Positions 26,574-35,649 of a stretch of DNA of 64,000 nt are shown here, piece by piece. Every line of letters begins with the position of its first letter. The first letter of the stretch is position 1. The translations under genes were made by a program, and so were the position numbers. The DNA is taken from positions 1 through 64,000 of the forward strand of contig NZ_MTHB01000233.1 of NCBI RefSeq assembly GCF_002220365.1, written 5' to 3'. The notes beneath the pieces are model-generated. The model searched no databases, was not told the origin of the DNA, and was given only the letters and a program-made list of their open reading frames with translations. Source of the stretch: Caballeronia sordidicola (GTDB lineage: Bacteria > Pseudomonadota > Gammaproteobacteria > Burkholderiales > Burkholderiaceae).

Positions 26574-27545
26574 TCAGACGTTCCAGACGCTGTCGAACAC
26601 GCGCACCCAGTTCTCGCCCATGATCTTCTTGATGCGCGACTCACCCCAGCCGGCGCGTTCCATCGCAGCTGTCAGGTTCGGGAATTCGCCAATCGTTCGG
26701 ATACCTTCAGGATTCACGACCTTGCCGAAGTTTGTCAGTTGACGATAACGACCCTTGTCGTGCGTGATCCAGTCAAAGAATTCCGTGCTGTAGCCCTGCG
26801 TGAAGTCCGTGCCAATACCCACGTTGTCTTCGCCGATCAGGTCGACCACATACTCGATCGCTTCGAGATAGTCTTCCACCGTCGCATCCGGGCCGCGCTT
26901 GAGGAACGGCGCGAACATCGTCACGCCGACGAAACCGCCCGCGTCGACAATTTCTTTAAGTTGCTCATCGGACTTATTGCGCGGATGTTCTTTCAGGCCC
27001 GACGGGCAGCAATGCGAATAACACACCGGCTTCTTCGAGAAAGCGATAGCTTCGGACGACGTCGTGCCGCCCACATGCGAGAGGTCGACCATGATGCCCA
27101 CGCGATTCATTTCCTGAATCACTTCGCGGCCGAAACCCGAGAGACCGCCATCGCGCTCGTAGCAACCGGTGCCCACGAGGTTCTGCGTGTTGTAGCAAAG
27201 CTGCACGACGTTCACGCCAAGCTGCTTGAATGTTTCGATGTAGCCGAGGTTGTCCTCGAACGCATGCGCGTTCTGGAACCCAAAAATGATGCCCGTCTTG
27301 TTCTCTTGCTTCGCGCGACGAATGTCGTCCGTCGTGCGCACGAGCGTGAGAATGTCGCTGTGCTCACGGATCATTTGACGCATTTCGCCAATGTTGTCGA
27401 CGGTCTTCTGGAAGCTCTCCCAGACCGACACCGTGCAGTTCACCGCGGTCACGCCGCCCTTTCTCATGTCCTCGAATACCGACGGTTCAAACTTCGAAAT
27501 GTTCAGGCCGTCGATGATGATGCTGCTGTCGTGAAGTGTGCTCAT
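26574..27545 (-). CDS. Membrane-dipeptidase (M19) homologue lacking metal ligands
   Basis: This 323-aa protein has the M19/renal dipeptidase fold: MVDLSHVGGT (His157), CYSHCCPSG (His178) and VGIGTDF. The usual first zinc pair His-x-Asp in a DGHND motif is replaced here by DGLNI (Leu14 and Ile16), and the bridging Glu of the EGGH motif is replaced by Gln91 (FQNAH). Two of the five metal-site residues are thus conserved and three are changed, so normal dinuclear-zinc peptidase activity is unlikely. It is equivalent by position to Pseudomonas PA5396 and lies 27 bp downstream of glyA. Its conserved place next to dgcAB suggests a non-peptidase role. Confidence 0.85.
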   Translation of the reverse strand: MSTLHDSSIIIDGLNISKFEPSVFEDMRKGGVTAVNCTVSVWESFQKTVDNIGEMRQMIREHSDILTLVRTTDDIRRAKQENKTGIIFGFQNAHAFEDNLGYIETFKQLGVNVVQLCYNTQNLVGTGCYERDGGLSGFGREVIQEMNRVGIMVDLSHVGGTTSSEAIAFSKKPVCYSHCCPSGLKEHPRNKSDEQLKEIVDAGGFVGVTMFAPFLKRGPDATVEDYLEAIEYVVDLIGEDNVGIGTDFTQGYSTEFFDWITHDKGRYRQLTNFGKVVNPEGIRTIGEFPNLTAAMERAGWGESRIKKIMGENWVRVFDSVWNV

Positions 27546-27572
27546 CTCTTGCTCCGGAAAAGGAGGACGTAA

Positions 27573-28862
27573 TCAATAAATGGGGAAGCGTTCGCACAGC
27601 GCGAAGATTTCGCGACGCACGCGGTGTTCGGTGTCAGCGTGACCTTCGGGGTGATCGCGCAAAGCGTCGAACACTTCCACGATCAAGCGGCCGATGTCAC
27701 GGAACTCTGCCACGCCAAAACCACGCGTGGTGCCGGCCGGTGTACCGAGGCGCACGCCTGACGTGACCGTGGGCTTTTCCGGATCGAACGGGATGCCATT
27801 CTTGTTGCAAGTGATCCCGGCGCGTTCCAGCGCATGCTCGACCTGGTTGCCCTTCAAGCCCTTCGGACGCAGATCGACGAGCAGCAAATGATTGTCCGTG
27901 CCTCCAGTCACCAGATCGACGCCGCCGGCCTTCAGCACTTCGCCCAGCGCTTTCGCGTTGGCCAGCACGTTATCGATGTACGTCTTGAACCCGGGCTGCA
28001 GCGCCTCGCCGAAGGCGACAGCCTTACCAGCGATCACATGCATCAGCGGACCACCCTGGAGGCCCGGGAACACCGCCGAATTGATCTTCTTGGCGATGTC
28101 TTCGTCATTGGTCAGTACAAAACCGCCGCGCGGGCCGCGCAGTGTCTTGTGCGTAGTGGAGGTCACCACATGTGCATGCTCGACCGGATTCTGATGCCGC
28201 CCCGCCGCGATCACGCCGGCAATGTGCGCCATGTCGACCATCAGCTTCGAACCCGCCTTATCCGCGATAGCACGCAAACGCGCAAAGTCCAACTCACGCG
28301 GATAGGCCGAGAAACCCGCGATCAGTAACGTCGGCTTGTGCTGCAACGCGAGTTCTTCGATCTGCTCGTAATCGATCAACATGGTCTCGCGGTTGACGCC
28401 GTACTGGATCGCATTGAACCACTTGCCGGACATCGCCGGCTTCGCGCCATGCGTCAGGTGACCGCCCGCATCGAGCGACATGCCAAGCACGGTGTCGCCT
28501 GGTTTCGTCAGCGCGAGCATCACGGCGCCGTTCGCCTGCGCGCCCGAATGCGGCTGCACATTGGCGAATTGAGCGTTAAAGAGTTGCTTGACGCGATCGA
28601 TCGCAAGGGTTTCGATTTCATCGACGAATTCGCAGCCGCCGTAATAGCGCTTGCCCGGATAACCTTCCGCGTATTTGTTCGTCAGCACCGAACCCTGCGC
28701 TTCAAGAACGGCACGCGAGACAATGTTCTCTGACGCGATCAACTCGATTTGCGACTGCTGGCGTTCCAGCTCTTTCAGGATGGCGCTGCGCACAGGCGCG
28801 TCGCGGGTGGCAAGCGGTTCTTCAAAGAACGGGGCGGCGGGGCGAGTCGAGGAATTTGACAT
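27573..28862 (-). CDS. glyA: Serine hydroxymethyltransferase
   Basis: This 429-aa PLP enzyme links glycine, 5,10-methylene-THF and serine; here it consumes glycine and C1 units made by sarcosine oxidation. The PLP lysine lies in VTSTTHKTLRGPRGG, and the conserved IELIASENIVS and YAEGYPGKRYYGGCEF segments are present. I start it at the ATG at 28862 (MSNSSTRPAA); the frame continues for 23 more codons without support. It leads the minus-strand run and diverges from gbdR, so it is likely GbdR-activated. This is probably a catabolic second copy, as in Pseudomonas where glyA1 sits in the sox cluster, rather than the housekeeping gene. Confidence 0.95.
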   Translation of the reverse strand: MSNSSTRPAAPFFEEPLATRDAPVRSAILKELERQQSQIELIASENIVSRAVLEAQGSVLTNKYAEGYPGKRYYGGCEFVDEIETLAIDRVKQLFNAQFANVQPHSGAQANGAVMLALTKPGDTVLGMSLDAGGHLTHGAKPAMSGKWFNAIQYGVNRETMLIDYEQIEELALQHKPTLLIAGFSAYPRELDFARLRAIADKAGSKLMVDMAHIAGVIAAGRHQNPVEHAHVVTSTTHKTLRGPRGGFVLTNDEDIAKKINSAVFPGLQGGPLMHVIAGKAVAFGEALQPGFKTYIDNVLANAKALGEVLKAGGVDLVTGGTDNHLLLVDLRPKGLKGNQVEHALERAGITCNKNGIPFDPEKPTVTSGVRLGTPAGTTRGFGVAEFRDIGRLIVEVFDALRDHPEGHADTEHRVRREIFALCERFPIY

Positions 28863-29313
28863 TGAAGCATCCGTGGGTTCGGGGACAAGTCGTTTTTTGA
28901 AAGACGGTTTGCTTGGTGAGCCCTGATGCAAAGTTACGCAAAGGCACTTGAAACCACGCTTAGAACCGCTTTCCGATGCGTCTATTCTTGACTTTCACCC
29001 CACGCGCCAATTTATGAATTTAGACGTGTTCTTGGCCTTTTCCGACATGCGCGTCCGTTTTACACAAGTCGCCAAGCGCCATTCCCGTACGCCCGTTCGA
29101 TGCTGCACTGCGGCGAAGAATTCGCGCTCCCGTGCGGTGCGAATTGGGGCCTTGATCCCCGTTGCGGTGCGTTGCCAGGGGCTTACGTCCCCGTAAGCTT
29201 GAATGCCAATAGGGTTTAGCCTGATGGCATGCATGTTGCAAACATCTACAAAATGTCCATAGTCGTGTCCCCACGACACAGCCACACCCTAGATTCGAAG
29301 GATCCCCTTCTCC
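28863..29313. promoter_or_regulatory. glyA/gbdR divergent intergenic region
   Basis: These 451 bp hold no convincing gene. Two overlapping inverted repeats lie near the gbdR start: GTCGTG-TCCC-CACGAC (29262-29277) and GTGTC-CCCAC-GACAC (29265-29279), which could be a regulator site or a leader hairpin. An AAGGA at about 29298 is the only ribosome-site-like element before gbdR. GbdR binding is expected here, but I cannot define its site from this sequence alone. Confidence 0.4.
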
Positions 29314-30324
29314 ATGTCCCCCGACCGAACCGCGTCGCTCGCGCATTTCGCGTTCATGCCGCTGCCTAATTTCACGATGATCGCGTTCACCAACGCCATC
29401 GAAGTGCTGCGCATGGCGAACTATCTGACCGGGCAGAAGCTGTACACGTGGTCGATCGTGAGCCCGGACGGCGGTCCCGTGGCGGCGAGCAATGGCCTCT
29501 CAGTGGACACCGGACCGGTCGAGTGCGTCGGGCTGCCGGACATCGTGTTCGTGGTCGGCGGCATCGACGTCCAGCGTGAAACCACGCCCGCCCATCTGTC
29601 AGCGCTGCGCCGTTTTGCGCGATTGGGCAGTGTGCTCGGCAGTCTCTGCACCGGCACCTATGCCCTCGCGCGAGCCGGTCTGCTCGCCGGCTATGCATGC
29701 GCGATTCATTGGGAAAACATGTCGGCGCTGAAAGAGGAGTTCCCGGAAACACGCTTTCTCAAAGAGCTGTTCGTGATCGACCGGGACCGCGTGACCTGCA
29801 CGGGCGGCGTTGCACCGCTCGACATGATGTTGAACCTGATTGCCACGCGCGTGGGATCGGCGAAGGTCACGCAGATTGCGGAACAGTTCATCGTGGAGCA
29901 CGTTCGCGATACCAGCGCGCAGCAACGCATGCCGCTGGTCGCGCGGTTGGGCTCGGCGAACAAGTCGCTGTTCGAAGTGATTTCGCTGATGGAGAACAAC
30001 ATAGAGGAGCCGTTGTCGCGCGAAGAACTCGCACGGCTGGCAGGGATGTCGCAGCGGCAATTGCAGCGGCTGTTTCGCGAGCACCTTGGCATGACGCCCA
30101 CGCATTATTACCTGACGCTGCGGCTGCGCCGCGCGCGTGAATTGCTGCTGCAGACCGACATGTCGATCATGCATATAACCATGGCGTGCGGCTTTCAGTC
30201 GGCCTGCCACTTCAGCAAGAGCTATCGCGATTCATTCGGCACCGCGCCCACGCGGGAACGGCGGCGCCAGTTGCCGCCGCTCGCCGTCGTTGCCCCGATG
30301 GCAATTGCCCAAAACGCCGCTTAA
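29314..30324 (+). CDS. gbdR: GATase1-like AraC regulator GbdR
   Basis: This 336-aa activator of glycine betaine catabolism has an N-terminal DJ-1/PfpI-like domain (about 10-190) and two C-terminal AraC helix-turn-helix motifs (LSREELARLAGMSQRQLQRL and MSIMHITMACGFQSACHFSK). It starts at the ATG at 29314. It diverges from glyA, the first gene of the glycine betaine run. In Pseudomonas GbdR responds to glycine betaine and dimethylglycine and activates gbc, dgc and sox genes. A second closely similar regulator is encoded at 46568-47569, so which of the two is the true GbdR counterpart is not settled by sequence; the location next to glyA/dgc/gbc favours this one. Confidence 0.82.
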   Translation: MSPDRTASLAHFAFMPLPNFTMIAFTNAIEVLRMANYLTGQKLYTWSIVSPDGGPVAASNGLSVDTGPVECVGLPDIVFVVGGIDVQRETTPAHLSALRRFARLGSVLGSLCTGTYALARAGLLAGYACAIHWENMSALKEEFPETRFLKELFVIDRDRVTCTGGVAPLDMMLNLIATRVGSAKVTQIAEQFIVEHVRDTSAQQRMPLVARLGSANKSLFEVISLMENNIEEPLSREELARLAGMSQRQLQRLFREHLGMTPTHYYLTLRLRRARELLLQTDMSIMHITMACGFQSACHFSKSYRDSFGTAPTRERRRQLPPLAVVAPMAIAQNAA

Positions 30325-30356
30325 GCTTTCCGCTTCAATTCAAGCTAAAAGCGGCG
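30315..30356. terminator. Hairpin between convergent gbdR and fdhA
   Basis: CGCCGCTT at 30315-30322 pairs with AAGCGGCG at 30349-30356, and an inner AAGCTT/AAGCT pairing extends the stem imperfectly. It overlaps the gbdR stop codon and ends 16 bp before the fdhA stop, so it may end both transcripts. No long T-run is present, so confidence is moderate. Confidence 0.5.
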
Positions 30357-30372
30357 CCTTGAGCTCGGCGCC

Positions 30373-31572
30373 TTACGCGGCCTTCAACATCCCGTGCGGG
30401 TCGATCACGAACTTGCGCGGCGCGCCACCATCGAATTGCCGATATCCATCCGGCGCCTGATCGAGCGTCACCACGGAGACATTGACGATATCCGCAATCG
30501 GCAGGCGATCCCACAAGATGGCTTGCATCAGGTTCTGGTTGTACTTCACGACCGGCGTCTGCCCGGTGAAGAACGAATGCGACTTCGCCCAGCCCAGGCC
30601 GAAGCGAATGCTCAGCGCACCCTTCTTCGCGGCTGCGTCCGCGGCGCCTGGATCGTCGGTGACATAAAGGCCCGGAATGCCGATCGCGCCCGCTACCCGC
30701 GTGATCTCCATCAGCGAATTCAGCACCGTGGCGGGCGCTTCCTGATGGCTTCCGCTGCTCCCGTGACCATGCGCTTCGAAGCCGACGCAATCCACCGCGC
30801 AATCCACTTCGGGCGTGCCGAGAATGGCCGCTATCTGGTCGGCGAGCGATGCATCCTTCGACAGATCCACGGTCTCGAATCCCACCTTGCGCGCGTGCGC
30901 GAGGCGCTCTTCGTTCATGTCGCCAACAATCGTGCAAGCCGCGCCCAGCAAACGAGCGGACGCCGCCGCGGCCATGCCGACCGGACCCGCGCCTGCTATA
31001 TACACCGTCGAGCCCGGCTTCACGCCCGCCATCACTGCGCCGTGATAGCCCGTCGGCAGAATGTCGGACAGGCACGTAAGATCGCGAATCTTCGACATCG
31101 CCTGATCACGATCGGGAAACTTCAGAAGATTGAAGTCGGCGTACGGGACCATCACGTATTCAGCCTGACCGCCAATCCAGCCGCCCATGTCCACGTAACC
31201 GTAGGCGCCGCCCGGGCGCGACGGATTGACGTTCAGGCATACACCCGTGTTCTGCGCCTTGCAGGTCGGACAGCGGCCGCATGCCACGTTGAACGGCACG
31301 GAAACCAGATCGCCAATCTTGAGCGTCTCCACATCGCGCCCAATCTCAATCACCTCGCCGGTAATCTCATGCCCAAGCACAAGCCCGACCTGAGCCGTCG
31401 TGCGGCCTCGCACCATATGCTGGTCCGACCCGCAGATATTCGTTGTAACCACTTTGAGAATCACGCCATGACCGATCTGGCGGCCGCGTGGATCGACCAT
31501 TTTCGGATAGTCGATGGATTGCACTTCAACCTTGCCCTGCCCTAGATATACGACGCCGCGATTACTGCTCAT
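30373..31572 (-). CDS. fdhA: Glutathione-independent formaldehyde dehydrogenase
   Basis: This 399-aa zinc- and NAD-dependent alcohol dehydrogenase family enzyme oxidises formaldehyde released by the demethylation steps, and is the same length as Pseudomonas putida FdhA. Motifs are NICGSDQHMVRG and GHEITGEVIEIG for the catalytic zinc, CGRCPTCKAQNTGVC for the structural zinc, and AGAGPVGMAAA for NAD. I chose the ATG at 31572 for its AAGGAG site; upstream codons lack one. It diverges from betI, with a BetI-type palindrome at 31706-31735 in between, which suggests joint control by choline. Confidence 0.95.
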   Translation of the reverse strand: MSSNRGVVYLGQGKVEVQSIDYPKMVDPRGRQIGHGVILKVVTTNICGSDQHMVRGRTTAQVGLVLGHEITGEVIEIGRDVETLKIGDLVSVPFNVACGRCPTCKAQNTGVCLNVNPSRPGGAYGYVDMGGWIGGQAEYVMVPYADFNLLKFPDRDQAMSKIRDLTCLSDILPTGYHGAVMAGVKPGSTVYIAGAGPVGMAAAASARLLGAACTIVGDMNEERLAHARKVGFETVDLSKDASLADQIAAILGTPEVDCAVDCVGFEAHGHGSSGSHQEAPATVLNSLMEITRVAGAIGIPGLYVTDDPGAADAAAKKGALSIRFGLGWAKSHSFFTGQTPVVKYNQNLMQAILWDRLPIADIVNVSVVTLDQAPDGYRQFDGGAPRKFVIDPHGMLKAA

Positions 31573-31705
31573 TGCCTGTCTCCTTGTCTCGTGGACGATT
31601 TGCACGGCAAAACACAGCCATGCACCGCCTAATGAGCGTAGTCCTGTGCCGCACCGCAGACGCGCATCGAACGCGACATGGGTTTGGCAGAATCCGACAT
31701 GGCGG

Positions 31706-31735
31706 TTTTATATTGATTGACCAATCAATATAAAA
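31706..31735. promoter_or_regulatory. BetI-type operator between fdhA and betI
   Basis: The arms TTTTATATTGATT (31706-31718) and AATCAATATAAAA (31723-31735) are perfect inverted repeats of 13 bp with the 4-bp centre GACC. The inner TTGATTG...AATCAA part resembles known BetI operators. It lies 60 bp before betI and 134 bp before fdhA, where a repressor could block both divergent promoters. Confidence 0.85.
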
Positions 31736-31794
31736 TACCTAGGATTCAATTCTGGTTTCCGTAACTGTTTCCCAACGCTATTCAGACAAAAGCC

Positions 31795-32394
31795 ATGCCC
31801 AAGCTAGGAATGCGCGAAATCCGCCGGGCGCAGTTGATCGACGCCACGCTGCTGAGCATCGACCATGCCGGTCTTGCCGGCACGACGCTGGCGTCGGTCG
31901 CGCAGCGTGCGAGCATTTCCACGGGTATCGTCAGTCATTATTTCGGCGACAAGGACAGCCTGCTCGAAGCCACCATGCGCCACGTGTTGCGCGACCTGTG
32001 GAACGCAACGTCCCGCAGACGCCGGGCCGCGAAAGACGAACCGCGGGCACGCTTGCGTGCGGTGGTGGCGGCGAACTTCGATGTCGCGCAAGTCAGCAAT
32101 CCGGTGATGAAAACGTGGCTCGCGTTCTGGTCGGAAAGCATGCACAAACCGCAATTGCGGCGGCTGCAAAACGTCAACACGCGTCGCCTGTATTCGAATT
32201 TATGCGCCGATTTTTCGAAGGCGCTGCCCCGTGCCGCAGCCCGTCGCGCGGCAAGCGGACTGGCTGCGTTGATCGACGGCTTGTGGTTGCGCGGCGCACT
32301 GTCAGGCGTTCCGTTCGACACGAAAGCGGCCATGCGCCTGGCCAACGATTACATCGACCTCGTGCTCGACACACGCGGCCGGACCCTCACTTAA
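31795..32394 (+). CDS. betI: TetR-family choline-responsive repressor BetI
   Basis: This 199-aa repressor has the TetR helix-turn-helix at about residues 10-56 (LAGTTLASVAQRASISTGIVSHYFGDKDSLL) and a C-terminal ligand domain containing NPVMKTWLAFWSESMH, a typical BetI segment. Choline relieves its repression in other bacteria. It is the first gene of betIBA, with its own operator at 31706-31735. The stop codon is inside the ribosome binding site of betB, so translation of the two is coupled. Confidence 0.95.
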   Translation: MPKLGMREIRRAQLIDATLLSIDHAGLAGTTLASVAQRASISTGIVSHYFGDKDSLLEATMRHVLRDLWNATSRRRRAAKDEPRARLRAVVAANFDVAQVSNPVMKTWLAFWSESMHKPQLRRLQNVNTRRLYSNLCADFSKALPRAAARRAASGLAALIDGLWLRGALSGVPFDTKAAMRLANDYIDLVLDTRGRTLT

Positions 32395-32405
32395 AGGACT
32401 ACGCA

Positions 32406-33875
32406 ATGCCCGTATTCGAATTGCAGCGCTTGTACATCGGCGGCGCTTACGTCGACGCCACCAGCGGCGAAACTTTCGACACGCTCGATCCCGCCACGGG
32501 CGAAACGCTCGCGAGCGTTCAACAAGCAAGCGCAGCGGATATTGATCGCGCTGTGCGCTCGGCGCGCGAAGGCCAGCGCGAATGGGCCGCCATGACCGCA
32601 ATGCAACGCTCGCGCATCCTGCGTCGTGCGGTGGATATCCTGCGTGAACGCAACGACGAACTCGCCGCGCTCGAAACCCGCGATACGGGCAAGCCGATTG
32701 CCGAAACACACGCCGTGGACATTGTCACCGGCGCCGATGTCATCGAGTACTACGCCGGACTTGCAACAGCCATAGAAGGTCGGCAAATCCCGCTGCGCGC
32801 AAGCTCGTTCGTCTATACGCGACGCGAACCGCTTGGCGTGTGCGCGGGCATTGGTGCGTGGAATTATCCGATCCAGATTGCCTGCTGGAAGTCGGCCCCT
32901 GCCCTCGCCGCCGGCAACGCGATGATCTTCAAGCCTAGCGAAATCACGCCGCTCAGCACGTTGAAACTCGCTGAAATCTACTCAGAAGCCGGTGTCCCCC
33001 CAGGCGTGTTCAACGTCGTGCAGGGCGATGGCCGCGTGGGCGCGTTGCTTGCCGCACATCCGGACATCGCGAAGATCTCGTTTACGGGCGGTGTGGAGAC
33101 GGGCAAGAAAGTGATGTCGATGGCTGGCGGTTCATCGCTGAAAGAAGTGACGATGGAACTGGGCGGCAAATCCCCGCTCGTCATTTTCGACGACGCCAAT
33201 CTCGAACGCGCCGCCGACATTGCGATGAGCGCCAACTTCTTCAGCTCGGGCCAGGTCTGCACGAACGGGACGCGCGTGTTCGTCCAGCGACCGGTGTACG
33301 AGCGCTTCGAAGCGCTCTTGCTGGAGCGTGTAAAGCGCATTCGCGTGGGCTCGCCAACGGATGCCAACACCAACTTCGGTCCACTCGTCAGCGCCGCACA
33401 ATTGCATAAAGTGCTGGGGTTCATCGAAAGCGGCAAGCAAGAGGGTGCACGGCTGATCGCCGGTGGATCGCGGATCGTGCATGACGCGTTCGCTCAAGGG
33501 CAATACGTCGAACCTACTGTCTTCACCGAATGCCGCGACGACATGCGCATCGTGCGCGAAGAGATTTTCGGCCCCGTCATGAGCATCCTCATATTTGACG
33601 AGGAATCCGAAGTGATCGAACGTGCCAACGCGACCGAATACGGCCTCGCCGCGGGCGTAGTCACAGAGAATCTGGCGCGGGCGCATCGCGTGATTCATGC
33701 GTTGCAAGCCGGCATCTGCTGGATCAATACGTGGGGTGAATCACCCGCTGAAATGCCCGTAGGCGGATACAAGCAATCGGGCGTAGGCCGCGAAAACGGC
33801 GTGACCACCCTCGAGCACTACACGAGCATCAAATCCGTGCAGGTAGAGCTGGGTCCCTATCAACCCGTATTCTAA
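32406..33875 (+). CDS. betB: Betaine aldehyde dehydrogenase
   Basis: This 489-aa NAD(P)-dependent aldehyde dehydrogenase converts betaine aldehyde to glycine betaine. The catalytic Glu lies in TMELGGKSP and the catalytic Cys in FFSSGQVCTNGTRVF; cofactor-binding IGAWNYPIQIACWK and FTGGVETGKKV are present. I chose the ATG at 32406 with an AAAGGAC site at 32393-32399, giving the normal family length; the frame is open far upstream, but only through betI. It is the second gene of betIBA. Confidence 0.96.
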   Translation: MPVFELQRLYIGGAYVDATSGETFDTLDPATGETLASVQQASAADIDRAVRSAREGQREWAAMTAMQRSRILRRAVDILRERNDELAALETRDTGKPIAETHAVDIVTGADVIEYYAGLATAIEGRQIPLRASSFVYTRREPLGVCAGIGAWNYPIQIACWKSAPALAAGNAMIFKPSEITPLSTLKLAEIYSEAGVPPGVFNVVQGDGRVGALLAAHPDIAKISFTGGVETGKKVMSMAGGSSLKEVTMELGGKSPLVIFDDANLERAADIAMSANFFSSGQVCTNGTRVFVQRPVYERFEALLLERVKRIRVGSPTDANTNFGPLVSAAQLHKVLGFIESGKQEGARLIAGGSRIVHDAFAQGQYVEPTVFTECRDDMRIVREEIFGPVMSILIFDEESEVIERANATEYGLAAGVVTENLARAHRVIHALQAGICWINTWGESPAEMPVGGYKQSGVGRENGVTTLEHYTSIKSVQVELGPYQPVF

Positions 33876-33893
33876 GAACCAAGGAGCCAAGCG

Positions 33894-35582
33894 ATGAGCG
33901 CGAACGAGTTCGACTACATCGTCGTGGGCGCGGGTTCAGCGGGCAACGTGCTCGCCTCGCGTCTCACTGAAGACGCTGACGTGACCGTGCTGCTGCTGGA
34001 AGCGGGTGGTCCGGACTACCGCTTCGACTTCCGCACGCAAATGCCGGCTGCGCTGGCGTTCCCGCTGCAAGGAAGGCGCTATAACTGGGCCTACGAAACC
34101 GACCCCGAGCCGCACATGAACAATCGGCGCATGGAATGCGGCCGCGGCAAGGGACTGGGCGGGTCGTCGTTGATCAATGGCATGTGTTACATCCGCGGCA
34201 ACGCACTCGACTATGACGGCTGGGCCGAGCGAAAAGGCCTTGAAGACTGGACCTATTCCGATTGCCTGCCCTATTTTCGCAAGGCCGAAACACGCGATGC
34301 CGGATCTAACCCGTATCACGGCGGAGATGGCCCGGTGCACGTGACGACCTCCAAGCCCGGCAACAACCCGTTGTTTGCCGCGATGGTCGAAGCCGGTGTG
34401 CAGGCCGGTTACCCCCGTACGGATGATCTCAACGGTTTTAGCCAGGAAGGTTTCGGCCCGATGGACCGGACCGTGACGCCGAAGGGCCGCCGCTCCAGCA
34501 CCGCACGCGGATATCTCGACCGCGCGAAAGGCCGGCCGAATCTCACGATCGTGACGCATGCCGTCACGGATCGCGTCTTGTTCGCCGGGAAAAAAGCGAT
34601 CGGCGTGGCCTACTTGCACAGTGGCGAACGTGTCACCGCGCATGCGCGCCGCGAGGTGCTGGTGTGCAGCGGCGCGATTGCATCGCCGCAATTGCTGCAG
34701 CGTTCGGGCGTCGGCCGGTCGACGTGGCTGCGGGAACTTGACGTGCCTTTGGTGCATGACCTGCCCGGCGTCGGTGAGAATCTCCAGGATCATCTGGAGA
34801 TGTACATGCAATACGAATGCCTTGAGCCTGTGTCGCTTTATCCGGCGCTGCAGTGGTGGAACCAGCCGAAAATCGGGCTTGAATGGATGTTGAACGGTAC
34901 GGGCATTGGTGCGAGCAATCAGTTCGAGGCGGGCGGTTTTATACGCACGCGCGACGACGACCTGTGGCCCAACATTCAGTATCACTTCCTGCCCGTCGCC
35001 ATCAACTACAACGGCTCGAACCCGATCAAGATGCATGGTTTCCAGGCGCATGTGGGTTCCATGCGGTCCCCTAGCCGCGGTCGCATCAAGCTGAAGTCAC
35101 GCGATCCGAACGCGCACCCGAGCATCCTGTTCAACTACATGTCGTACCCACTTGACTGGCGTGAATTCCGCGACGCGATCCGCATCACGCGCGAGATCAT
35201 GCATCAGCCGGCGCTCGCGAAATATCGTGGACGGGAGTTGCATCCGGGTGCGGATCTCACCACGGACGATCAACTCGACGCGTTCGTGCGGCAACGTGCG
35301 GAGACCGCGTTCCATCCGTCGTGTTCCTGCAAGATGGGGTACGACGACATGGCCGTAGTCGACAATGAAGGCCGCGTGCATGGACTCGAATCGCTTCGGG
35401 TGGTGGACGCGTCGATCATGCCGCTGATCGTGACCGGCAACCTGAACGCGCCAACCATCATGCTGGCCGAAAAGATCGCGGACAAGATCCGGGGACGCGA
35501 GCCGCTGGCGCGTGTTGATACGCCGTATTTCGTCGCGCACGGTGCGAAGGCGCGCAAGGCGGAGACAGTCGCGGCTGTGTAA
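33894..35582 (+). CDS. betA: Choline dehydrogenase
   Basis: This 562-aa FAD-dependent GMC oxidoreductase oxidises choline to betaine aldehyde and may carry on to betaine; it is membrane-associated in most bacteria. The N-terminal FAD-binding YIVVGAGSAGNVLASRL and the GMC signature GRGKGLGGSSLINGMCYIRG are present; the active-site His lies in TAFHPSCSCKMG. An AAGGAG site precedes the ATG. It is the last gene of betIBA, followed by a hairpin at 35603-35632. Confidence 0.96.
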   Translation: MSANEFDYIVVGAGSAGNVLASRLTEDADVTVLLLEAGGPDYRFDFRTQMPAALAFPLQGRRYNWAYETDPEPHMNNRRMECGRGKGLGGSSLINGMCYIRGNALDYDGWAERKGLEDWTYSDCLPYFRKAETRDAGSNPYHGGDGPVHVTTSKPGNNPLFAAMVEAGVQAGYPRTDDLNGFSQEGFGPMDRTVTPKGRRSSTARGYLDRAKGRPNLTIVTHAVTDRVLFAGKKAIGVAYLHSGERVTAHARREVLVCSGAIASPQLLQRSGVGRSTWLRELDVPLVHDLPGVGENLQDHLEMYMQYECLEPVSLYPALQWWNQPKIGLEWMLNGTGIGASNQFEAGGFIRTRDDDLWPNIQYHFLPVAINYNGSNPIKMHGFQAHVGSMRSPSRGRIKLKSRDPNAHPSILFNYMSYPLDWREFRDAIRITREIMHQPALAKYRGRELHPGADLTTDDQLDAFVRQRAETAFHPSCSCKMGYDDMAVVDNEGRVHGLESLRVVDASIMPLIVTGNLNAPTIMLAEKIADKIRGREPLARVDTPYFVAHGAKARKAETVAAV

Positions 35583-35602
35583 TTAGTTAGTGACGCATGT
35601 TT

Positions 35603-35632
35603 GGGCATCCCGGCTTAGCGGCCGCGATGCCC
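35603..35632. terminator. Hairpin after betA
   Basis: GGGCATC (35603-35609) pairs with GATGCCC (35626-35632), and an inner CGGC/GCCG pairing (35611-35614 with 35621-35624) extends it past one mismatch. It sits 20 bp after the betA stop and 17 bp before the end of the convergent 87-aa gene. There is no long T-run. Confidence 0.5.
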
Positions 35633-35649
35633 TCCGTTTCAATGCCAGG

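Noticed and set aside
28862..29313. Glycine riboswitch upstream of glyA
   Set aside because: The context invites it, but I could not recognise the conserved glycine aptamer cores, and there is no clear tandem arrangement.
28995..29346. Minus-strand frames between glyA and gbdR
   Set aside because: Two overlapping frames without ribosome sites and without family features; this is the divergent promoter region.
31998..32405. Upstream extension of betB through betI
   Set aside because: It would overlap betI in another frame; the ATG at 32406 has a good ribosome site and gives the usual betB length.
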